From Capronia americana (taxonomy: Eukaryota; Ascomycota; Eurotiomycetes; Chaetothyriales; Herpotrichiellaceae), in contig JADWQD010000002.1 of the NCBI GenBank assembly GCA_016110215.1, forward strand, positions 1,612,001-1,676,000: 64,000 nt of DNA. The letters are read 5' to 3'. This document shows, one piece after another, positions 55,368 to 64,000 of the stretch. Position numbers and translations under genes: made by a program. The stretch's first letter is position 1; the number at the start of each line of letters is the position of its first letter. The notes below the pieces were generated by a model, which saw only the letters and a list, made by a program, of their open reading frames with translations, ran no database searches and was not told where the DNA came from.

Positions 55368-56357
55368 ATGCCTACGATGTTGTTGTCGTCCGAAGAAGCG
55401 AAGGTTGGAGGTTGGGTCTGTGCAGGATTGTCTTTGGTTATACTGGCTATACGCATGGTTGCGGCGAGGCTGCACCATGGTTCTTTCGACATCAGTACTA
55501 CTGTCTGCGTCGCTGCCATTGTCACAATCATTGCACGCTTGGTGGTCAACCAATTTGTCCTCACCTTTGGGACCTCGAATGACGCATTGAATGGGAAGTC
55601 GACATACTTCAATGCGGAAGATTTGGAAAACCTCAAGATCGGAAGCGTACTGTCATTAATCGCGCGGCTCCTGATCACCACCATCTGCTGGCTGCAAAAT
55701 TGCTTGTTACTACTATTCTATTCTCGAATTTTCGAGATTCGGGCAAAATGGACGACAAAGCTCATCCGGATTACTTGGGTCGCGATACCCATTACGTACA
55801 TCATTGTGATACTCTCGACCTTTCTCGAATGTCGTCCTTTTCATCTTTATTGGCAGGTCGACCCGAGTCCCGGCAGATGTGTCAAAGCCTACGTTCAATT
55901 ACTCCTCCAAGGAATCTCAAACATCATATTGGACCTGCTGCTCCTGGCCATCTCCTACCCGCTTCTCGCTGCGGTGCGTCAACGAAGCCTATCAGAACAG
56001 TTGAGGGTCGGGATGTTATGCTGTTTGGGCGTCTTCTGTATCATCATCACGATCGTGCGCATCGCCTATATTTATGCAGAATCGTCCTACCAACCGGTCC
56101 GCAGCTTCTTTGCCTCGGTTCAGATAGCAGCATCATGCTTCGTGGCGAATATACCGACAATCTACGGTTGTGTCAGGATGATTAGAAGGCGCAAGTCGGA
56201 GCAGATGATGAGGCGAGGAAGCCGACCGGAGATATGGTTGCATTTGCAAGCTACCAGTGAAAGCAGTGTTCCCGTCAACGTTCCCGTCGCGTTGATGAGG
56301 GAGACGAGTACCTCATCGAACGCTTCCGAGAAGACATGGGCGCGTTGGGTCCCCTGA
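55368..56357 (+). CDS. 7-TM fungal rhodopsin-domain (PTH11-related) integral membrane protein
   Basis: Single exon, 329 residues. Seven hydrophobic helices are visible, the first WVCAGLSLVILAIRMVAARL and the last FFASVQIAASCFVANIPTIY. After helix 4 the loop ECRPFHLYWQVDPSPGRCV, followed by ISNIILDLLLLAISYPLL, matches the fungal rhodopsin-domain family that overlaps PTH11-like receptors. The short cytosolic tail has a basic start (RRRKSEQMMRRG). These proteins are abundant in plant-associated Pezizomycotina and most have no known ligand. No CFEM domain is present. Confidence 0.85.
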   Translation: MPTMLLSSEEAKVGGWVCAGLSLVILAIRMVAARLHHGSFDISTTVCVAAIVTIIARLVVNQFVLTFGTSNDALNGKSTYFNAEDLENLKIGSVLSLIARLLITTICWLQNCLLLLFYSRIFEIRAKWTTKLIRITWVAIPITYIIVILSTFLECRPFHLYWQVDPSPGRCVKAYVQLLLQGISNIILDLLLLAISYPLLAAVRQRSLSEQLRVGMLCCLGVFCIIITIVRIAYIYAESSYQPVRSFFASVQIAASCFVANIPTIYGCVRMIRRRKSEQMMRRGSRPEIWLHLQATSESSVPVNVPVALMRETSTSSNASEKTWARWVP

Positions 56358-57808
56358 CACTGGGCTGGATAAGGCAACATCACCTTAATTGACTCACCCA
56401 CAGCGCGATAGCAGCTTCTCTTGCTATGGTCTGGCGGCCACTCTGAATGCGGATGTCTTGCTTTGTTCAGACTCTTACGACCTTTCGATCTGGGGCCGGA
56501 TCGTTTCCAGCGTCAGCATCCTTACGCTGATAGTCATGAACCCACGTCTCGCTACGGCGATCGACTCGACTCCTCAGCAGTCGGTTAGCATGACACCCTA
56601 CTTGAGTAGTCCGCCGTCTGTTTGTCGCCCTTCGTCACATCTCCAGTCGACTTCTCTGCACCTCGGCACCGTCAGTGGCAATTTCTTCCGATGCAACACC
56701 ACCCAGCCAAGATGTCAAAAAATTCGATGTCATAGTGACAGCAGCATGTCTGCCATGCCACAAAAGAGTGAGCTTCAAATTTCCAGCGCATCCGGGACGG
56801 ATCTTAGGTAATACTTACTTGGTATGGCCACCGATCGCAGCAGTCACTATCTCGAAGACAAACTTTATTTGGCTCTGAATATTCAATGCAACATTCATCG
56901 GTCGGGCAACCTCTTGTGGAGGGGTTGCAGTCGCTGTTGTATTGGTATCTGAGCTGCCCAAGTGAGGATAAGCGGTCAACAAGGGCGTGAAGAGTAAGAT
57001 GCATGACGTTGCTGTCACCATCACACAGGAAAGAGACATGATTGAGAAGCTGCAGGGGCTCAATGCAACCTGACCAGCGGTGTGGGAAGTGTTGAGATAG
57101 GAAAAGAAGGGACAGAAGAAATGGAAGGGTCACAATATTGTGAAGAAGAGCGGTATAAGCGACTACCGTACATAGGGGCGGGGTGATTGTGAACGAGAAA
57201 GGAAGACGCCAGGTCCAGCCGGTGTGGTAGAGGCTGCGGTTCTCTGTCGAAATGGCAAATTGCAGGAAAGGACAGTCTGCTCGTGCACAGGAATATCAGA
57301 TTCCACAGAGGACATTGCATATATTAGCTGTAGCATCTTTTCTTCCTGTATATACTCTTCCATACGAAGGAAGACTCCAACAAGCATCAATGTCGAAATA
57401 CAGTATATCTCTTACGCTGCTTGACGCTCTTTGTTCTCTGTGTTCTGGTCGCCAGCTCGGCATTGTTAGCTTGCATTGATTCTTAAAAACAACTACTGTG
57501 CTAGTAATCAGCGACGATGATGTGGAAGAAACTTGTTCCTATGTACTCGGTACTTCGTTAAAAGTGCCGAACACGTGGTGATAAGCGCATTCCCAGGTCC
57601 TTATCGGGGCGCTGCGAAGCCTGCGATTTCAGGAGTCACTCGACAGTTGGCTTTAATTGTCGTGGACGACAGTTGGAACCTTGACACCTGTGACTCTTTG
57701 ATATAGAAATCCGATCCAAAGGCAAGCGACATGTCTATTCAATTGTCGGGACTTTAACCGTAGTCGGTTCCGCCCCCCCAGCCCTTCTCCCGCCCGCCGA
57801 CACTGACG
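56358..57808. other. 1.45-kb intergenic region
   Basis: Short frames in several registers without domain content. I do not recognise a gene. The region includes the promoter of the ZIP transporter gene. Confidence 0.45.
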
Positions 57809-59053
57809 ATGGACGGACTGTTTACTCTGCTCAGTTTGAGCATTGTGATGGCCGTGGCCTCCTTCCTGGCTGGTATTCTACCTTTGACGCTGAAATTATC
57901 TCCTTCGCAACTGAGATTAATATCAACAATTGGTATGGGGGTGCTGGTTGGCACATCACTGGTTGTCATCATCCCAGAAGGAGTGGAAACCCTCTACACT
58001 GCTTCCGAAGTTGGGCGGGCGCATTCACCGACGAAGAGACACTTCTTTGCACGCGAAGCAGACGTACTGTCGCCATACTCTTATACACTTGAACCAGTCC
58101 ACGTGCTAGTGGCACGCAGCCCTGCGGACGACACAAGCCCTTTCAATGTCCCAGGTCCTGTCATACCCTCGGATCTCGACTCACCACCAAAAACTCCTAC
58201 CAAACCAGGCGTGGTCGGGATCTTGGACACAGAAAACAATAATGGCGGGAGTGAAGAAGGACAACGCGAGGACGATGATGATGTCCACAAGGAAGCGCAT
58301 CATGCCTGGATTGGAGTTGCTTTACTGGCAGGATTCATGCTCATGTATCTGATTGACAAGGTACCACAGTACAGTCAGCCGTCGAAACAAAGGACGAGAA
58401 CACACCATATTGCACTCAACAATCTTGGTCGCAGGTTCAACTTCACTACGTCTTTGGACCGTGAAGAGGAGGCGGACACATTCCTCGACTCATCAGAAGG
58501 CTCCCATATCCATCAACGGAGCTTCGCGACCACGATTGGCCTGGTCATACACGCCGCAGCAGATGGGATAGCATTGGGTGCGTCATCAACGGCAACAACA
58601 TCTGGCCTAAGTTTTGTCATCTTCTTTGCAATCATGATTCACAAAGCACCGGCAGCGTTTGGCCTTACTTCTATATTGATCAAGCAAGGCCTTTCGAAAA
58701 GAGCAGCGCGGGGGCATCTCGTGCTCTTCAGCCTAGCTGCACCTGCCGGTGCCATTGCTACGTGGTTTCTTGCCCATCTTTTGGGCGGTGTGCGAAATCA
58801 TAGCGCGCAGACTACGACGTGGTGGACTGGGATACTCCTCCTCTTTTCAGCAGGAACGTTTCTCTATGTGGCGATGCATTCGATGCAAGAAGCCTCAAGT
58901 TCCCATCACGAAGGAGCGAATGGACACGCCAATGGCTACATTGACGGTCGCGAGAATGCACAGAGTGAGCAGAAACCAACGTGGAAGGATCTCGGAGCGG
59001 CTTGCTTCGGGATGATCTTGCCATTATTTCTGCAAATTGGGCATGCTCATTGA
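57809..59053 (+). CDS. ZIP-family metal transporter (ATX2/ZIP9-like)
   Basis: Single exon, 414 residues. TM1-3 are LFTLLSLSIVMAVASFLAGI, IGMGVLVGTSLVVIIPEGVE and WIGVALLAGFMLMYLIDKV, with a cytosolic loop of about 100 residues carrying DDDDVHKEAHH. The metal-site helices are TTIGLVIHAAADGIALGASS and FVIFFAIMIHKAPAAFGLTS, the classic ZIP HXXXD and HK pairs. PLTLKLSPSQLRLISTIGMG and the overall length fit the SLC39A9 / yeast Atx2 group, which resides in the Golgi and moves zinc or manganese. The metal here is not defined by sequence. Confidence 0.92.
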   Translation: MDGLFTLLSLSIVMAVASFLAGILPLTLKLSPSQLRLISTIGMGVLVGTSLVVIIPEGVETLYTASEVGRAHSPTKRHFFAREADVLSPYSYTLEPVHVLVARSPADDTSPFNVPGPVIPSDLDSPPKTPTKPGVVGILDTENNNGGSEEGQREDDDDVHKEAHHAWIGVALLAGFMLMYLIDKVPQYSQPSKQRTRTHHIALNNLGRRFNFTTSLDREEEADTFLDSSEGSHIHQRSFATTIGLVIHAAADGIALGASSTATTSGLSFVIFFAIMIHKAPAAFGLTSILIKQGLSKRAARGHLVLFSLAAPAGAIATWFLAHLLGGVRNHSAQTTTWWTGILLLFSAGTFLYVAMHSMQEASSSHHEGANGHANGYIDGRENAQSEQKPTWKDLGAACFGMILPLFLQIGHAH

Positions 59054-60234
59054 GAATGAGTCTCTTTATGTTTCCCGTTCAGCGGTGTCGATGGGCTACT
59101 CTTCGGCCACAGCGGCCACGCCTGCGAGGCGAAGGCTGTGAAAAGTCGACGATCTTAAGCGAGACTTTACCGCTATGTATTGATAGAATGAGATTATCAG
59201 GTACTGAAGTTGGCTGTCTTGCGGCGTCAAACAGCCTGTTGTATTTGTACTGAACGAACGCTACGAGGCCGATACACCACTATTCGTGGTACCTGTCAGC
59301 ATTGCGTGGAGCTGCCGTACATCAGTCGGGCTTGACTTCCGGTTACGAGAAAGCAAGAGCTTGGATTTATCTTGCCAGTTTGAAATGCAACCGACCGGCT
59401 CAATGTTGCAGAGGGCACAGAGAGGGCCAATCCATCTTGAAGCAGGCGTGGGCTTAACTGCCCGGAGTTCTGCGTTGTGCTTCAGCACAGCGGCCCAACA
59501 TGATCAGGCACGAAGAAGCTCTTATGTACTCCGTATCAGGTACTCGTGTGGCTTTATTGGCCGGGTCTAGAGTCGAGGATCATCGAAGCATCCGCAAGAT
59601 AATGGAGCATCTACTCCGTACAGAGGCGGTCAGTGGTGAGAGTCGAGGTGGCCCCGCCTCTTGCGAACCTCCTGTTTCCATTGCCGTCAGCGCGCCGAAG
59701 AGTTGGCAAGATCAACCAGCCACCGTCCACGTCGGTCGCAAGTGATTTGGCTCCTCAATAGCAACTGCTCATTTGATTCACAAAACACCAATCCCAGATA
59801 TACCTTCGTTTCTCACGGCCTGTGGATGTGTATACAAATCTATAGCGAAGAGTGCTGACAAAGCTCCCACGCCTTCCCACTTATTCCGTGCGCCACCTCC
59901 TCTTCCTGTACGAGGTATCCCACCGGTCATTCCTCTGCTTGGGCTAGGCCCTTGCCTTGCATGTCATAAGCGCTTTCTGCCAACACTGCACCTGCAGCTC
60001 GAGTTTCTCTGATTCCGTTCACCATCCCGCGACCCTGACGCTGACATGGCATGATACGGAGGAGGGTTCATTTACACCGTGGAAACAGAGTCCGTTCGTT
60101 TTGCGTCTGAAGCATTGCCGCCGTTTTGCTGGAAAGTTGCTTCCCAGGGTGATCCGAGTCGGCAGCCGGAAAGCGCAGGTGCAATCACCAACCTGTCATT
60201 TGGCCTTCACTGTCCCAACCGGCACTGAGAAGAG
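59054..60234. other. intergenic, upstream of F-box/WD40 gene
   Basis: No gene recognised. Contains a likely long 5' leader for the F-box gene. Confidence 0.45.
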
Positions 60235-62435
60235 ATGGATTTCCTAGACGATGACAATAACCAGATGGTTCTGGACAGACCTCTCTCGCCTAGGCCATCC
60301 AGATCAGTCACAATAGACCCGAATCAACTGGCCAAAAGTGCCTACGGCAATGCCAGTACGGATTCGATCGACCAGGAGACCGACTTCCCTTTCCCTACGC
60401 CGCATGGCCACAGCCCTCAGATAGACGCAATGCGCTCCTCCAGGCACCCTCGACACAGTGTTTCTCATACCCGCCCAAAAAGGCTGTCGACGTCGAATAA
60501 GTCCGGGATGCCGTTAAGCATCCTTCCCTCCGCTCCCGCGTCGCCTCCCACACCTGCACCCTCACCGACCCCTTACCAACGGGCGCCTAGTTGGACATGT
60601 GCAGGCGAGAATGAAGATGCTTTCCTACGAGATGCCAGGGGTCATTTTCGAGACTTGAACGCCGCCGAGCGCGAGAGATATCTGGCCGAACTACTTAATA
60701 TGTGTGACAGCCAGTTGCTTTCTTTTGTTCACAACTTTGTGTCGCCCAGGCTGAAGAAAGATCCATTTGAGCATCTTCCTGACGAACTTTGCTTAAGGGT
60801 AAGCCAAGGTGTCCTTGGATGGAATTCCACATACTGACCAGAGCGCAGGTGCTGTCCTATATTGATGATCCTCTCAGTCTGGCTCGAGCCTCCCAGGTCT
60901 CACGTCGGTGGCACAAACTTCTAAACGATGACATGCTCTGGAAGATCATGTGTGATAAACACGCTTGGCGCAGATCGTCGTCCTCAGGCCCAAGCGACGA
61001 CCCAGATTCGCCCTCTTTGCCGCAAGCAATTCAAGGACCATACGCACGCTCCCCCAAAAGAAACCTGGATGGTTCGATCGTTGGGCCATCGAGTAGCGCC
61101 CCGAACCTGACATTGCCGAAACATGACTCGCTCTCAACGAGTCCGAAAGCAAAGAAGCGTGTATCCCAGTCACATTACTCTCATTTCCGGCACAAATACA
61201 TGATTGAGGCGGCGTGGAGAAAAGGAGGCGAATGCATTATTAAACATATCACCCCGGATCAAGGAGTTGTCACAAGCCTGCATTTGACCGACAAGTATAT
61301 TGTGGTGGCCATGGACAACGCCAAAATACATGTCTTTAACACCGTCGGTGACCATCAAAAAACGCTTAAGGGGCATGTCATGGGAGTTTGGGCCATGGTG
61401 CCTTGGGATGACATTCTCGTATCTGGCGGATGTGACCGCGACGTGAGAGTGTGGGACATGAAGACCGGTCGCAGCATCCATGTTCTGAGAGGCCACACCT
61501 CGACAGTAAGATGCCTTAAGATGTCAGACGCCAACACTGCCATCTCGGGTTCCAGAGATACGACTCTGAGAATATGGGACTTGCAGTCCGGAGTCTGCAA
61601 GAACGTGTTAGTGGGTCATCAGGCCAGTGTTCGATGCCTCGCCATCCACGGTGATATTGTCATCTCTGGATCCTACGACACTACGGCGCGAGTCTGGAGC
61701 ATCTCCGAGGGCCGCTGTCTTCGAACCCTCACGGGACACTTCAGCCAAATATATGCCATAGCCTTCGACGGTAATCGATGCGCTACAGGGTCCCTCGATA
61801 CCAGCGTAAGGATATGGGATCCAAAGACCGGCATGTGCACCGCCATTCTGCAAGGCCACACCTCCTTGGTTGGCCAATTGCAACTTCGTGGTGACACGAT
61901 TGTTACCGGTAAGTTCTTCTCACCCCTTTGTTTCTCCATCGGATCCAGCTCACTGAGATGGCAGGTGGCTCTGATGGTTCTGTCCGTGTTTGGTCACTTA
62001 AAACAAATTCTGCTATACATCGCCTGGCTGCGCACGATAATAGTGTTACGAGTCTGCAGTTTGATGATAACCGAATCTTGAGCGGTGGCAGCGACGGGCG
62101 TGTCAAGGTCTGGAGTGTTGAGACCGGCCAATTGGTTCGCGAGCTCAGCCAACCTGCCGAAGCCGTCTGGAGAGTTGCTTTCGAAGAGGAGAAGGCTGTA
62201 ATTATGGCAAGCCGGTCAAATCGGACTGTGATGGAGGTAGGCGGTTCAGCTCCCGGGTCCTGCGTATCGATACTGACTTCTACAGGTCTGGTCATTCTCC
62301 CCTCCAGACGAACAGATCGATCGCCGCTCAGAAAGCCCTCTGAGTTTGCCGGAACAACCACCGCCGGTAGACGACGAAGAAGCGACCCAATTTCATCAGG
62401 AGATCGACATGGACGCGAATATGAGCGATGCCTAG
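60235..62435 (+). CDS. F-box/WD40 protein, Cdc4/Fwd1 type (SCF substrate receptor)
   Basis: Four exons (60235-60798, 60849-61908, 61965-62236, 62286-62435) give about 681 residues. After a Ser/Pro-rich N-terminus comes a dimerisation-like helix (ERERYLAELLNMCDSQLLSF) and an F-box split by intron 1 (DPFEHLPDELCLR joined to VLSYIDDPLSLARASQVS). Seven WD40 repeats follow, e.g. GHVMGVWAMVPWDDILVSGG, CDRDVRVWDMKTG, GHTSTVRCLKMSD, SGSRDTTLRIWDL, SGSYDTTARVWSI. Exon 4 supplies an acidic tail ending DMDANMSDA. This family bridges Skp1-Cul1 to phosphorylated substrates (Sic1 in yeast; Neurospora FWD-1 targets the clock protein FRQ). Cdc4 versus Fwd1 orthology is not resolved here. Confidence 0.92.
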
Positions 62436-63770
62436 CAGACCACCGCACACAGAAGAGGTGATTCCACACGGAGCAACCCAATGCTGGCAGATCAGACAGC
62501 CTCACCACTGATCGCCCGGACCACAAAGGCAAACCCATTACGACCTCTCGAGATTGCCTATGCAGAAGAACAACTTCCCTCAGCAGAACTCGCCGGCCCT
62601 GTATGTTCTTGAAAGGTGATTCCTCCCAGCCGGAAAGTACTGAGCCGAGAAGACGACCAGATGGGGATGATGGATAGATTTTGTCACAGAATCGCGCGAC
62701 TCCTCAGGGTGTCGTCACGCAGGGATTGACATCCGGACATCAATATCGCAATATACCCAGGTATATTTTATTCTTCATGCATAGCGTTGGAGCAGGGAGC
62801 ATGGCTTTACGGCGGTATGACTCGATCTACCTCATGGATATTATTGGTATTGTTATTGGACGATACACTTGGTCCGCATGAAGTAGCCTTGAGTGCTCGA
62901 CTCTATCCCTTGAAAGGGGCAAAATGAAGCGATATTCTCATACAGTGCGCCGTCACCAGTCTCATCTGCATGATCGAGTCCTCCTTTCGCCCTGTCGCTT
63001 CACTTGGGTGTCAGTCACAGGGTGCCGGGTCAAGCTCTGCTTTTCCCCAAGTGGTACAGATTGGTGACAAGAACTGGCGCCCAAAAATCTGCGTGTACAG
63101 TACCTCCGGCAGGAGGACATCCCGTTCAACGAGGCAACCTCACGAGCTGAGGCCGAAGGAGCTACTGTTTCCCCGGAGTTATTATGATCGCTACAAACGC
63201 AATCCACCCAGGCAGGCATTATGATGTTGTCCCATCGGCATCGAGTCAGTCAAGGTCGGTCTACCTATGTGTCTAGACTTCGTTCTATCTTGCATGTCCT
63301 GAGACGTTTATCTGTGCCATGAAAAGCCTGTCCGTGTCCTTGTCCGTGTCAGTGTCCGAGTCCATGCCAGCAAGTGGGCTGAAACCACGCAATTCCTCTT
63401 GCAGTCCCGATTCCGCAACCTGACCCTCAGACGCCGGCCGTATCTGGGTAATGCATTTGTTTGGGCAAAGGGCCTTTCTCGTCGTGAAGTCTCCTGCGCC
63501 GAAAGAGAAGCTCATTAGAGCTGATTACATATGGGAGCCTCGACGACCATAGCCTCCCCGGCATCTGGACAGATTGGAAGCTTTGGCCCCAAAGGGTTGG
63601 TGTATCCGCGCTTTCCGTTCTTTGTTCTTTTGCGATTGGGATGAGATGTCAGTCTTCGAGTAGCTGGTGGACCGGAGGCAGATCCACGGAACCTCGTCAG
63701 TGGCAGTGGTCGCTGTTTGAAATTCAGGCTGGTGCCCGCGGTTGCGCCTTCCACCCGGTACTCGGTTCGA
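62436..63770. other. intergenic between convergent genes
   Basis: 3' flanks of the F-box gene (+) and the phosphate carrier gene (-). No coding signal that I trust. Confidence 0.45.
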
Positions 63771-64000
63771 TTAGTGGCCGCCTGTCGTTGGCAGACCAAG
63801 ATATACCTTGAAAGAGTCGTAGCTACAGTGGCAAAGTCCTCGTCAGTAAACGGTTCGCCTAATTGGTGGAGAGAGGACCGCTCAGAAGGAATACATACAT
63901 CAGCCATTGGAAGCCGGTCAACGTGCCAATCATGACGATCCTGACGGGGAGACCGTTCCACAGGCCCGAGAAGCCGATGTTCCTGTAGATTCTGGCCATG
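63771..64000 (-). CDS. Mitochondrial phosphate carrier, 3' part only
   Basis: The last two exons are visible: 64000-63899 (cut by the window edge) and 63822-63771, with a 76-bp intron between. The joined peptide reads MARIYRNIGFSGLWNGLPVR, IVMIGTLTGFQWLI, YDSFKVYLGLPTTGGH and stop, the typical end of Mir1/Pic2-type phosphate carriers of the inner mitochondrial membrane. The fifth-to-sixth helix segment and the LPTTGG tail are the basis of the call. The start lies beyond 64000, so length and presequence cannot be judged. Confidence 0.88.

Noticed and set aside
1..64000. CRISPR arrays, bacterial operons, insertion sequences, secondary-metabolite cluster
   Set aside because: The window is fungal nuclear DNA. 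No regularly spaced palindromic repeats, no transposase or reverse transcriptase motifs, and no PKS, NRPS or terpene synthase were seen.

Overview
This window is nuclear DNA of a filamentous ascomycete (Pezizomycotina). The genes are broken by short introns of about 44-100 bp with GTRNGY donors and YAG acceptors, both strands carry genes, and there are no operons or Shine-Dalgarno signals. Many products are recognisable Pezizomycotina housekeeping proteins. Dothideomycetes (Capnodiales/Mycosphaerellales) is my guess from the overall flavour, but the sequence does not prove it. Apart from one decayed gene I see no transposon, virus, CRISPR array, rRNA or tRNA.

Layout. 1.7-7.7 kb: a Ste20-type PAK kinase and the ESCRT-0 subunit Hse1, both on +. 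9-13.5 kb: cytochrome b5 (-) and a Rap1-like telomere protein (+), divergent. 14.2-19.2 kb: three - strand genes, namely a GMPPA-type nucleotidyltransferase, a Bli-3-type FMN-binding protein and a nitrate transporter with NirA/AreA-like sites upstream. 21.4-25.6 kb: a SAP-domain RNA-binding protein (Tho1/CIP29), a heavily decayed gene, and a GFA/CENP-V zinc protein. 28-39 kb, all +: a very large serine/proline-rich protein with a degenerate methyltransferase fold, a Pho85-type CDK, pyruvate dehydrogenase E1 alpha, and an Rmd1-family (DUF155) membrane protein. 39-44.6 kb: a gene-poor, pyrimidine-rich, repeat-filled block with signs of a spliced non-coding transcript on the - strand. 44.6-53 kb: a dense set with a Tls1/HCA59 protein (-), mitochondrial ribosomal L7/L12 (+), a small unknown gene (+), pyrroline-5-carboxylate reductase (-), CTD-kinase gamma subunit Ctk3 (+) and Hat1 (-). 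55-64 kb: a 7-TM fungal rhodopsin-like protein, a ZIP transporter, a Cdc4/Fwd1-type F-box/WD40 protein, and the 3' end of a mitochondrial phosphate carrier running off the right edge.

The genes do not form one pathway. Several touch chromatin and telomeres (Rap1-like, Tls1, Hat1, Ctk3), signalling (Ste20, Pho85, Cdc4-type) and mitochondria (PDH E1 alpha, L7/L12, phosphate carrier). The observations most worth a second look are: a GATA-like CX2CX17CX2C zinc finger inside the Rap1-like protein; three near-evenly spaced QLIS motifs in the same protein; a roughly 530-codon gene destroyed by stop codons that are all reachable by C-to-T or G-to-A transitions; the spliced, repeat-rich non-coding locus at 40.5-42.4 kb; and a repeat-encoded N-terminal extension in front of an otherwise canonical Pho85. 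I found no convincing multi-gene novel system.
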